Shown in pieces: positions 22,078-31,775 of a DNA stretch of 64,000 nucleotides. Source of the DNA: Luidia sarsii (lineage: Eukaryota; Echinodermata; Asteroidea; Paxillosida; Luidiidae); NCBI GenBank assembly GCA_949987565.1, contig OX465116.1, positions 3,247,787 to 3,311,786 of the forward strand. Direction: 5' to 3'. The notes under the pieces were generated by a model. It was not told the DNA's origin. It was given only the letters and a program-made list of their open reading frames with translations, and searched no databases. The position numbers and the translations under genes were made by a program. Position 1 is the stretch's first letter, and the number at the start of each line of letters is the position of its first letter.

Positions 22078-22953
22078 TTAGTTTAAAGGATACCCTTGGA
22101 TGTGGAATTTAGAATGGCATGCAAACTGCATATGGCCTGGTTTACCGCAACGAAAACAAATAATCCTGTTTTGTTTGGAATAGGAACCCGAGTGCGAACC
22201 CCTTTCGTTCTGCTGCGCATTCTGGGGTCCCTGCCAGTTCTGCTGACAATGAGTGAAAGGCGGTGGGTTGGCCAGGTCATTCACAACCGTTTTTAGTTGC
22301 GCTATTTCACAATGCAGTTGTTGAATGGCCGTTGCGTTATCCATTGAGGAATGGTTAGGGTTAGGGTGTGGTGACGCAACCTGCGTTGAATGTGCTGAGC
22401 GTGCCACTGATGGCTCTGCCACAATTTGAGCAAGGCGTGCGTAATGGAGTGCACGGCTCAATGAATCGGGTTCTTTAGAAATAACGAAGGCCTTCAGAGG
22501 GGGCTGCAAACCCCGAATAAAATGAGTTAGTCTCTCCTGGTCTGACTTTTGCAATTTGTGACTTAACGAAGATATATCTGAAAAATAGTCATCCAACGAT
22601 TCAGATTCTCTCTGGGTACGAGAGGCCAATTTGGTTTCGTTTACCCACTTTTGATTTTTTCCCTGGAAATTGTCGATTAGGGCCGACTTCAAACCTTCAT
22701 ATGTGGCCTTTGTGCTTTCATCAAGAGTTGCCAGCCAAATTGCTGCGTTTCCTGTGAGTCTCAGACTTAATGCTAAATGTATTTTATTTGGGGCAAAATC
22801 CCTTAGTTTAGCGTTCAGCTCAAATCTACTTAGAAACACGTCCAGATCTTCATTTGGAGACCCTGAATAGTTGTCCTTAAAATATCCTTCATATTTTGCC
22901 ATGCCTATTCCTATGTCTGTTTCTTCAAGTGAATTTTTACTCTCTTTTGCCAT
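22078..22953 (-). CDS. gag: Gypsy gag
   Basis: 291 codons from the first true ATG (22,953); the frame is open further upstream but starts there only at a GTG. The N-terminal two-thirds is a capsid-like retrotransposon Gag region (FLSRFELNAKLRDF, AAIWLATL, YFSDISSLSHKLQ, LTHFIRGLQPPLKAF). A single CCHC zinc knuckle, CFRCGKPGHMQFAC (C-X2-C-X4-H-X4-C), lies near the C-terminus and should bind the genomic RNA. The coding frame ends CCT TTA AAC TAA, where the last sense codons form a slippery heptamer. The pol frame lies -1 and overlaps, so Gag alone is made by normal termination and Gag-Pol by slippage. Confidence 0.95.
   Translation of the reverse strand: MAKESKNSLEETDIGIGMAKYEGYFKDNYSGSPNEDLDVFLSRFELNAKLRDFAPNKIHLALSLRLTGNAAIWLATLDESTKATYEGLKSALIDNFQGKNQKWVNETKLASRTQRESESLDDYFSDISSLSHKLQKSDQERLTHFIRGLQPPLKAFVISKEPDSLSRALHYARLAQIVAEPSVARSAHSTQVASPHPNPNHSSMDNATAIQQLHCEIAQLKTVVNDLANPPPFTHCQQNWQGPQNAQQNERGSHSGSYSKQNRIICFRCGKPGHMQFACHSKFHIQGYPLN
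22081..22087 (-). promoter_or_regulatory. Predicted -1 ribosomal frameshift site, T TTA AAC
   Basis: On the element strand the gag frame reads CCT TTA AAC TAA. T_TTA_AAC fits the X_XXY_YYZ slippery rule exactly and sits immediately before the stop. Reading on in -1 gives an unbroken frame (TTT AAA CTA AAG ACC...) into pol. About 15-30 nt downstream AGTCC-CAA-GGACT can form a 5-bp hairpin; whether this or a larger pseudoknot stimulates slippage is not known. Confidence 0.85.
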
Positions 22954-23100
22954 AGATTTACCAGATGGGAGGTTTAACAGTTGGAACTTAAATATGCAAT
23001 ACACAAATTATTAAATAGAATACAAATTATACAACACAAATTGCTTACCCCAAATCAGTGCGTCGGGAGCAACCGTCAGACTGACCTCAGAGAGTCCCGC

Positions 23101-23118
23101 TACCCGGATCCTCCACCA
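23101..23118 (-). other. Gypsy primer binding site
   Basis: Two bases inside the 5' LTR the element strand reads TGGTGGAGGATCCGGGTA, complementary to an 18-nt tRNA 3' end ending CCACCA. The tRNA identity was not assigned. Confidence 0.75.
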
Positions 23119-23120
23119 TA

Positions 23121-23365
23121 TGTTATGATACTTGACTAGCGGAGGACGACTCAAGAACACAAGCCAAAAGAACTTCTATAGTGCTTCAACATAATTTAAT
23201 ACAACTAATAAAACATAATTATAAAGTCTAACTCCCAGCAGCGGTGACGCTCCAAGGACAGGCCGACGGCTACTCGCTTGTGTTGGGCGTGTCTTAGTCT
23301 TATATAGCCCAGGATCTATGTTATATCACTACGCCGGAACAGTCCTTTAAAGTAGTCCCTTAACA
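23121..23365 (-). repeat. Gypsy 5' LTR (245 bp)
   Basis: Same sequence and length as the copy at 17,208-17,452. It carries the element's promoter by family rule; no TATA box was assigned with confidence. Confidence 0.95.
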
Positions 23366-23369
23366 ATTC

Positions 23370-24131
23370 CAACGCTGCTCACAAACACGCACGCGCACAG
23401 GTCCCAGCATGCACAGTGTGCAGGCGCGAAAACCGAAATGTTTGTTTCCAAATCTGTCGTGCAGCACCAGTGCAGACGACAGAAAGTTAGCTTTACTTTA
23501 TCTGACTTACCCTCATCAATGACTATTTTAGTCCTAACATTATGTGCGTGTACAACAGCGTAGTAAACTCATGGTAAATTCACATTTTTGTTACAGGAGT
23601 CACTGCAGAAGGCGCCACCATATGAACCAATAATGCATAGTAGATTTTGGTAAACACTTTTCGCCCTTTGACCTCCTGACCCAATTGACCCCATTTTTTG
23701 TCAAGTCGTCAACTGGAGGAAAGATTTCTGCCTGTTCACGACTGGTGACCACGAGTTAGCAGACGATTAGAATGACTCTTCACGACTAGTGAACTCGTGA
23801 ACGCGGTAATCACGACGCGATGGGAACGCGACAATAGACCATACACAATGTATAGACATATACAACTTGTAGGTGGATGCCATACTTAGCTATCATGGAG
23901 GCTGCCATCTTTTGGAAAAGAGGGAGCGGAAGTAAAGGGCGCCACCTTGTTCGTATATAGAAATAGCACGTGTACGAGCATGAGCGTCGGCGCTTAGTGT
24001 CAATGAAAGCAATTTTAACACGCGTTACGTCACAAGCCACGTAGACGCTGTCCGTCATAAAGGTTTCTCACATGACGTCACTTGACTGCCAATCACAACG
24101 CGCGATTTAAGGTCCGATCATTGATCTCCAT
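23370..24131. other. Intron 3 of gene A, no gene seen
   Basis: Ordinary intronic sequence right of the Gypsy insertion. CACGACTGGTGACCACGAG and nearby words recall the sequence left of the insertion (TCACGTCGTC...TTCACGACCAG), so Gypsy may have landed inside an older inverted-repeat element. Confidence 0.4.
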
Positions 24132-24300
24132 CAGCCGATTTCAAGAAAAGTTGCGTAAGTTACGCAACGTACAAATGTTGCGTAAGTCTTGCGCCACAAT
24201 GGCTCTTTTGTGCACTACTTAGAAAAGGCAGCAAAATGTTGCGTAAGTAACACAACAAAATGTTGCGTACGCAACATTTGAAGTTTCGTGAAATCGGCTG
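24132..24300. mobile_element. MITE family 2, copy 1 (GCCGATTTCA termini)
   Basis: 169 bp from CAGCCGATTTCA to TGAAATCGGCTG, with internal repeated TTGCGTAAGT and ACGCAACATT words in both orientations and a central AATGGCTCTTTTGTGC. A second copy in opposite orientation is at 40,150-40,302. Confidence 0.8.
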
Positions 24301-24369
24301 CATAATAATTATGGAGGTCAATGGGTCAGACAAATTGTCCCGAAGCTCGTGACTGAAAAACCTACGGTG

Positions 24370-24485
24370 GCGCAGAAGGGACATCGCAAATCGCAAATAT
24401 CTGCAAAGATATTTGCAATTCGCACATTTTTTCGCAAATATGTGCGCAAATATTTGCGACAAAATCTGCAATTCGCATCTTTGAA
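24370..24485. repeat. Palindromic TTTGCGA / CAAATAT cluster
   Basis: Short run of overlapping inverted words (CGCAAATATCTG, CAGATATTTGC-like, TTCGCAAATATGTGCG, CAAATATTTGCG). It can fold into several hairpins. No function is evident. Confidence 0.6.
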
Positions 24486-24645
24486 GGAGCATTTAGGCTG
24501 TCGAGTAAACTTGGGTCAACACATTATCTTTTTCTTGAGGATCCAAAATGTCCAGCACTAAATATCTGACAAAGCTTGCTTCCTTGTACAAACAATAATA
24601 TATGACCTGTAAAAATAGATATATGTCATAATTGCTATCACTTAC

Positions 24646-24930
24646 TAGTCGGGCAGTGGTCTCCAAACTTGTAGACGCAGTACTCCCCCAGTGGCCATTC
24701 CTGCTCACACTCACTCAGGCGGTCTACCGTCTTCATGCAGTAGTGTTCGGACATCTCGTTCAGCGAGTGGGATCCCTTCAGATGCAGCGGAGATGACCAG
24801 TCGTTATGGGGATTGGATTCATCCGTGTCGTAGAGGCAGTAGCCAGTCTCCCAGGTGAAGCCACGACTAGTCGGGCAACCGCTGGTCGGCATTGGTAGAC
24901 CGTACATGCCTACCGGCCATGTATTGTTAG
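24646..24930 (-). CDS. Apextrin-like gene A, exon 3 (N-terminal half of ApeC domain)
   Basis: 285-bp exon, acceptor CCCCTCACTACAG, donor CGACTA|GTAAGTG, phase 1 at both ends. It encodes the start of the ApeC domain: NNTWPVGMYGLPMPTSGCP, FTWETGYCLYDTD, a variable loop, HYCMK, and WPLGEYCVYKFGDHCP. The WPxGxYGLPMPxxGCP and YCxYKxGDxCP motifs are the family signature. Same length as exon 3 of gene B. Differences cluster in the loop after the DTD motif and in the following NEMSEH/NDMYEH segment. Confidence 0.93.
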
Positions 24931-25771
24931 CTGTAGTGAGGGGAGAAATGAAGTCTTCATTCTCAAATTTCATAAGATCCCCATGCCTTCAAATGCATGT
25001 ACAACAAACATGAATCAAAACGAATCAATAATTTCCGATAAAATGGTAAAAGTCCTTGCCTTGATTTGTGTCTCAGGCACTTTTCACACGTGGGCCTCTG
25101 AACAAACCTACTGAGATGTTTGTTTAAACGTTCATGCAAAGCAGTTAGTTTTAGATTACGGAGTATACGAAGAAATGTCGGTGACGTGCTCATTGAAGCA
25201 TTATAAAGCTCGAGGTTCGAATAGTGTGAGCACCAAGGAGGTAACCGAATATTTGCTGAATAGTCTGGTATAGTGTGGACGCACTACACTTCCATGGGGC
25301 AAAGATTAGACAAGGAATGGGTCTAAATAAATATCTACATGGAAACACAAAGTAATGTGCAGGGACATGTACTTTTCACATCCTTTTGAAGAGGCAAAGG
25401 GTTACTTTTTATGTTCTTTGTCAAGCATGATTTCGAGCTTTAAGGAGGCAAGCTGATGAGACAGACACTGGAGGTGGTCCAACAAAAGTGTGAGGTAAAC
25501 CATCTCGCAGTTTTATATCCAACGGAAATCCCGATAAATGCACCCGAAAATTATACGGAAATTAAACAATCGATGTAGGAGTCATACTGTTCATTCTTTG
25601 TTTATTCCTGAAAGTATTTGTTGGTGTTTGTAGTCAGTAGAGACTAGTTGGGAAGCATGGAGAGAAAACCGCGCCATACTCTCTTACAAAATCACAGACT
25701 CAGTATCGAGCTAGTCGCCAGCTTCTTGTGGACTGGTTCTTGCACTTTGAGTAGATTCGATTGGACATTAC
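24931..25771. other. Intron 2 of gene A
   Basis: 841 bp, close in length to intron 2 of gene B (797 bp). No other feature was recognised. Confidence 0.7.
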
Positions 25772-25817
25772 CTGCGTTATTGCACGACAACTCCTGGTCA
25801 CTGGTGTAGGTCCCTCT
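25772..25817 (-). CDS. Apextrin-like gene A, exon 2 (46-bp linker exon)
   Basis: Microexon between acceptor TTGCTATATTCAG and donor AACGCAG|GTAATG, encoding RGTYTSDQELSCNNA plus one base. Entered in phase 0 from exon 1 and leaving in phase 1 into exon 3. It joins the PAN domain to ApeC. The gene B equivalent (RGTCTSDKELSCNYT) has an extra Cys where this copy has Tyr, so the disulfide pattern may differ between the two proteins. Confidence 0.88.
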
Positions 25818-26004
25818 CTGAATATAGCAATAAAACAAAGCAAAAGCCGAATATGAATGAAAGGAGTTCTCAGAGGTTTTCGAACGCAGAAAGGATTTGT
25901 AGAAATACATCTCATACATTTAGAGGGCCTGACCTGTGTCCGTGATACAAAGACACTAAGTGTGATAACTTTCGGCCACTACACTATAATATAGTGTAGT
26001 GTAA

Positions 26005-26256
26005 ATATGTGACCCGGCACAGCATAATGAAGAATAACCCCAATTTTGAGGTTTTCTAATGATGAGAAAGAGTATACCATTAGCTTTCAAATAATATCAA
26101 AATATAATATCCTCTAATACTTAAAATCTCCGAAAATAAAAAAAATAAAAAAAATGATTTGTAATCGATTTGTGGAAATACTTTAACTTCAGGCGTTGTT
26201 TACTCAAAAAGTGTTTTGGTGGGATATTCCTCATGTCGTTGTGTCGGGTCACATAT
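26005..26256. mobile_element. MITE family 1, copy 4 (short form)
   Basis: About 250 bp with both terminal repeats (ATATGTGACCCGGCACAG; right end GTGTCGGGTCACATAT with one change). It lacks the central part of the long copies at 12.5, 14.1 and 35.9 kb. In intron 1 of gene A. Confidence 0.85.
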
Positions 26257-26909
26257 TATTTAAACGAAGATTCAAAACGTAAGAGCGACGCTTTAGCTGA
26301 ACTCTGAAACGCTTGCGTGAGATTATTATTATACATTCTTAAGTCTGTTGATACTGAAAATAGGTATATGATTACCAAAGAAAGTCACAAATCAACCAAC
26401 ATTGGCAACGTTTTGCTTGGACCAAACATCCTCGACATGTTTTACATTTGAATTTGTGTCAGTGCAGTCAGTAGGCAGCGCGCGATTACTATATTGATTC
26501 AGTTTATCAAATTAACCGAGACAGTTTTACTAAATGAGAGTAGGACTGTCTAGCTTTTGGATGTTGAAATGATAATGTATCTTAAACATCAACGAATATA
26601 ATTGAAACGGACATCACAATCACTATAGGCCTATGTTTACTTACAGGCTCAATAGCCAATCTTTAGCCCTATCTGCACTGTGGGCAGGGAGGCTGTACTC
26701 TTTATTTTTGCTTACTGCATCACGACCGCTGGACAGTTTGGATTCTCACTTCTTGACTTTTTACTGACATCTCGTTAATTACATGGGGAAATGGTCTTTT
26801 TATAGTTTTGTCCCTGGTCGCCATCAGAATATTTTCGTCGTAATCATCGAACAAATACGGAATATGAGTCACAAGGGCACTGTTAAAATAATCCGTAGGG
26901 AAAGACTTA
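26257..26909. other. Intron 1 of gene A, no gene seen
   Basis: Unique-looking AT-rich sequence between a MITE and the tandem duplication. No exon was recognised on either strand. Confidence 0.5.
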
Positions 26910-29413
26910 GTCTCTATGTGCATTAATATTTCTGTGTAGGCCCAGGGAATTCCTGGATAACTGAATTAATGCCCCGCTTCTGGTAGTCCTCGCTGAATTC
27001 CTCCACTCCATCCTTCCCCGTAGTTCCATTGTTTACAAGATTGCCACTAATTGCCTGTTAACGTGATCGTGTGTCCAATTCCATGCTGTTGCTAGTCCAC
27101 AGTTCCGGATCGATATTTAATTTTGATACTATACTATTACATAGCGATGCGTTGTATAAAACACTCCGCAAAGGCTAGAAGTTGTAGTGGATTTCGGCAT
27201 ATCCCTTTTATTGTAACATAGTGTAAACAATAGTAAGCTTTGGGCATACACACTGAACCAATTGATGGATAAATTATACAGAGAGGGGGTTCCACTGCAC
27301 CTTGCGCAGTTAAAACTCCTGGGAAGTTTCGTCTTATAAGGCTCCACGCACATGAACGTAAATAGCCATGGGCAATTAGTAGATCGACGTTAACACACTG
27401 CACGATTTTGCTCGCCAAGCACTGACGTCATATCCCGCCCCTACCCCAACTCGAACCACTTTTGCCATTTCCCAACTCCTGCATTCAATGCCTGCTTGAC
27501 TGAAAAATTATGGTGAACACGAGTGGGTTGAAGACGATACAAAGCATCAGCGAAGGATGCTTAGATGTAAAAGAAACGTTAAATTAAGGAAGGTAAGAAT
27601 TAATTATGGCATTAAGGAAATAACCTCATGTTTAGTTTTAGACTTAATTGTTGAGTTATCAAAAATGAGTGAGCATGACCTTTCGATCGAAGCAACGCCT
27701 TTCTCAAAGATAGAAATCTTGGAGTTTATTGAATAATTCAAATAATTAATTTTCGTGTTGATGACGATGTCTGTCATCTACTAATTTACTGCCTTTCAAT
27801 ATATTTACACACTTTTGCAAGTTTGTCTCTGTTCACTGAAGGCCTATTCATACTTAAATTCGCAGTCTGAAGCCGAAGTGATAGTTTCCATTGTTCAATT
27901 CAGTCGAATAGCAATTGTATATGGCAATTGTAATTAAAAAGGGCAATATCGAGAAAATTCAAATAAAAATGTATGCACTTTAATGAATTCTTATTCAAAC
28001 GCTACATGATTGATTGCTATGAAATTTCCAAGTCTAGCTTTTGATAGATTAGACTCAGGGAATAAGGTAAATCCGTGACCGACAGCACACCGACCGCAGA
28101 CTATACCTGAGTATGTCTATGGCCAGTCCTCCGCTCCATCGCAGTCATCGATAGGCGTTATAACACACAGCACGATTTTGCTTAGGCCCCGCCCCTACCC
28201 CAACTCGTACCAATGCTGCAAACTCCCGACTCCATTCACTGTATGCTTGACTGAAAATGATGGTGAACCGGAGCGGGTTGAAGACGATGTTTAACATGAT
28301 TTTTTTTTGTCAAAATTTAGTGGGCCTTACGTTTCGATCCTAGCAGGACCTTTCTCAAACGGCAGAGTGACAAGGACAAAACAGAAGTACACGAAAGAAG
28401 GGGGAAGGGAGTGAATAGGACACGGATGAGAAACAAAGGACAACGAGTAAAGCTGCTAGGGTGGGATCAAAGGGAAGGGCAAGGAGTAGGGTAGGGATAA
28501 GTGAGAGGAGGGGGAAAGATCAAAGAGAGAAGTGTGGAGGAGTGAACACAAAAGAAGGATTATCAGAAAGCTGCATGGTGTTAGTCATTACCCTCCTTTT
28601 TTTTTACAGTTTTGATTGAGGTGAACATTATGTGTGTTTGGTAAACATGATCGGGTAAACATTTGATGAAGGGGTAGCATAAGGGATCCCAGTGCAAACT
28701 TGTAGGATTTTTTTTTTTCAAAAATAGAGTTACACCACAATGGCACCATCCTCCCATGTTAAACTACAGCTAGTCTGACTTCATAATAGGATTCTAATCA
28801 GGCTATCCCATAATCACATAACATACCGGTACTGGTAGTCATGACACTCGTTGGAACACGTGACATTCCACGTCAGACCCATGCATTTTGACCAGGTCCT
28901 TGAGATTTGATAAACATTGCCTGTAGACGGTAGACACTATTGAGTTATTATCACAAGTCCATTTTCAGCAGAGTCTGCCTTTCCAGGAGAACATTGCACA
29001 GGTCACGGACACAGTAGAATTGTATCTTAAACTCGTTAACTCTCCCACACCACCCCGATTTTTACAGATGTTAAACTATCTAAAGTGATTTGAATATGAG
29101 TAATTTTATGTATAAACATGGGGTTATCGTTTACCAGCACGTTTTAATTATTACTTTGTGACTGCATCTTCACTACATGGGATTCGAAATGAATTCAGTG
29201 CAAATTACTATAATCATTGTGTAAAATCGCACATCCGTTTCACAAAAAAGTCATACATACATTTTAATGATGTATTTTCCTCTGGAAAAACCTCTACACG
29301 GATCTAACCGGGCTTTTAACACTGAATGTATTCACAAACGAACAACCAATCCACCTCCTATAAACTTGTACGAAGAGGATTAAACTATTTGACGGTTTGA
29401 AATTGAATCTACG
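26910..29413. repeat. Tandem segmental duplication, copy 1 (about 2.5 kb)
   Basis: Runs from GTCTCTATGTGCATTAATAT to GAAATTGAATCTACG and is nearly identical to 29,437-32,626 apart from scattered substitutions and indels. Contains a one-armed hairpin-family element at about 28,312-28,570. The 93- and 74-codon open frames it carries occur identically in both copies but look non-coding. It lies in intron 1 of gene A. Confidence 0.93.
28312..28570. mobile_element. One-armed hairpin-family element in duplication copy 1
   Basis: Starts AATTTAGTGGGCCTTACG, continues TTCGATCCTAGCAGGACC and a purine-rich body (GACAAGGACAAAACAG, GGATGAGAAACAAAGGACAA), and stops near GAAGGATTATCAG. The opposite arm seen at 30,594-31,229 is missing. 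Present at the same place in copy 2 (31,523-31,775), so it predates the duplication. Confidence 0.75.
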
Positions 29414-30593
29414 GCTGTGGTCTTGACTTGGACTTGGTCTCTATATGCATGAATATTTCTGTGTAGGCCCAGGGAATTCCTGGATAACTGAATTAATGCC
29501 CCGCTTCTGGTAGTCCTCGCTGAATTCCTCCACTCCATCCTTCCCCGTAGTTCCATTGTTTACAAGATTGCCACTAATTACCTGTTAACATGATCGTGTG
29601 TCCAATTCCATGCTGTTGCTAGTCCACAGTTCCGGATCGATATTTAATTTTGATACTATACTATTACATAGCGATGCGTTGTATAAAACACTCCGCAAAG
29701 GCTAGAAGTTGTAGTGGATTTCGGCATATCCCTTTTATTGTAACATAGTGTAAACAATAGTAAGCTTTGGGCATACACACTGAACCAATTGATGGATAAA
29801 TTATACAGAGAGGGGGTTCCACTGCACCTTGCGCAGTTAAAACTCCTGGGAAGTTTCGTCTTATAAGGCTCCACGCACATGAACGTAAATAGCCATGGGC
29901 AATTAGTAGATCGACGTTAACACACTGCACGATTTTGCTCGCCAAGCACTGACGTCATATCCCGCCCCTACCCCAACTCGAACCACTTTTGCCATTTCCC
30001 AACTCCTGCATTCAATGCCTGCTTGACTGAAAAATTATGGTGAACACGAGTGGGTTGAAGACGATACAAAGCACCAGCGAAGGATGCTTAGATGTAAAAG
30101 AAACGTTAAATTAAGGAAGGTAAGAATTAATTATGGCATTAAGGAAATAACCTCATGTTTAGTTTTAGACTTAATTGTTGAGTTATCAAAAATGAGTGAG
30201 CATGACCTTTCGATCGAAGCAACGCCTTTCTCAAAGATAGAAATCTTAGAGTTTATTGAATAATTCAAATAATTAATTTTCGTGTTGATGACGATGTCTG
30301 TCATCTACTAATTTACTGCCTTTCTATATATTTACACACCTTTGCAAGTTTGTCTCTGTTCACTGAAGGCCTATTCATACTTTAATTCGCAGTCTGAAGC
30401 CAAAGTGATGGTTTCCATTGTTCAATTCAGTCGAATAGCAATTGTATATGGCAATTGTAATTAAAAAGGGCAATATCGAGAAAATTGGGTGCAGTTACCA
30501 TAAGTTATTCAAATAAAAATGCATGCACTTTAATGAATTCTTATTCAAACACTTCATTTTTGATTGCTATGAAATTTCCAAGTCTAGGTTTTG

Positions 30594-31229
30594 GTGATAT
30601 ACAAAAATGTTGCAAACTGCTTACTGACTAAAATTACAAAAATGTAAATCTAAAATTTAGTGGGCCTGATGACGTTTCGATCCTAGCAGGACCTTTCTCA
30701 AAGGCAGAGTGACAAGGACAAAACAGATACATGTACACGAAGGAAGGGGGGAGAGAGTGAATAGGACACGGATGAGAAACAAAGGACAAAGAGTGAAGCT
30801 GGTAGGGAGAGATCAAAGGGAAGGGCAAGGGGTAGGGTAGGGATTAGTGAGAGAAGGGGGAAAGACAAAAGAGAAGGACATCGAGTAGGGTAGGGATTAG
30901 TGACAAGAGGGGGAAAGATCAAAGAGAGAAGTGTGAAGGACTGAACACAAAAGAAGGATTATCTGCAGCTTCTGATAATCCTTCTTTTGTGTTCAGTCCT
31001 TCACACTTCTCTCTTTGATCTTTCCCCCTCTTGTCACTAATCCCTACCCTACCCCTTGCCCTTCCCTTTGATCTCTCCCTACCAGCGTCACGCTTTGTCC
31101 TTTGTTTCTCATCCGTGTCCTATTTACTCTCTCCCCCCTTCCTTCGTGTACATGTATCTGTTTTGTCCTTGTCACTCTGCCTTTGAGAAAGGTCCTGCTA
31201 GGATCGAAACGTCAGGCCCACTAAATTTT
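30594..31229. mobile_element. Hairpin element, full two-armed copy with target duplication
   Basis: Begins GTGATATACAAAAATGTTGC, then a long inverted repeat: left arm AATTTAGTGGGCCTGATGACG ... GAAGGATTATC, right arm GATAATCCTTCTTTTG ... CGTCAGGCCCACTAAATTTT. The left arm carries an extra duplicated segment of about 60 bp (GAGTAGGGTAGGGATTAGTG). Flanked by AAGTCTAGGTTTTG (30,580-30,593) and AAGTCTAGCTTTTG (31,230-31,243), a 14-bp target duplication with one mismatch. The empty site in duplication copy 1 confirms the borders. Confidence 0.85.
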
Positions 31230-31522
31230 AAGTCTAGCTTTTGATAGATTAGACTCATAATGACAACTCAGGGAATAAGGTAAATCCGTGACCGACAGCA
31301 CACCGACCGCAGACTATACCTGTGTATGTCTATTGCCAGTCCTCCGCTCCATCGCAGTCATCGATAGGCGTTATAACACACAGCACGATTTTGCTTAGGC
31401 CCCGCCCCTACCCCAACTCGTACCAATGCTGCAAACTCCCGACTCCATTCACTGTATGCTTGACTGAAAATAATGGTGAACCGGAGCGGGTTGAAGACGA
31501 TGTTTAACATGATTTTTTTTTT

Positions 31523-31775
31523 CAAAATTTAGTGGGCCTGACGTTTCGATCCTAGCAGGACCTTTCTCAAACGGCAGAGTGACAAGGACAAAACAGAAGT
31601 ACACGAAAGAAGGGGGAAGGGAGTGAATAGGACACGGATGAGAAACAAAGGACAACGAGTAAAGCTGGTAGGGTGAGATCAAAGGGAAGGGCAAGGAGTA
31701 GGGTAGGGATAAGTGAGAGGAGGGGGAAAGATCAAAGAGAGAAGTGTGGAGGAGTGAACACAAAAGAAGGATTAT
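31523..31775. mobile_element. One-armed hairpin-family element in duplication copy 2
   Basis: Same structure and position in the unit as 28,312-28,570, with a few substitutions (for example GGGCCTGACG instead of GGGCCTTACG). Confidence 0.75.

Larger units (their letters stand above)
17208..23365 (-). mobile_element. Complete Ty3/Gypsy chromovirus retrotransposon in intron 3 of gene A
   Basis: 6158 bp, same transcriptional direction as the host gene. Two 245-bp LTRs (TGTTATGATACTTG ... AGTCCCTTAACA, plus-strand reading) appear identical on base-by-base comparison and are flanked by the 4-bp target duplication ATTC (17,204-17,207 and 23,366-23,369). In element order: 5' LTR, PBS, gag, -1 frameshift site, pol (protease, RT, RNase H, integrase, chromodomain), a 13-bp tandem repeat, PPT, 3' LTR. 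No envelope gene. Both reading frames are uninterrupted. Identical LTRs mean insertion was recent relative to neutral divergence, and the element may be competent. Host exons 3 and 4 are untouched, so the gene may still be spliced normally. Confidence 0.95.

Noticed and set aside
22078..23004. Starting gag at the 5'-most open codon (23,004)
   Set aside because: That codon is GTG; the first ATG in frame is at 22,953 and leaves the Gag core intact.
24360..24485. Short alternating repeats suggesting a CRISPR-like array
   Set aside because: Overlapping inverted TTTGCG words without fixed spacers in an animal genome; only a local palindromic cluster.
27137..27418. 93-codon frame repeated identically at 29,664-29,945
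   Set aside because: Identity reflects the recent segmental duplication, not selection; no motif, and it lies within intron 1 of gene A.
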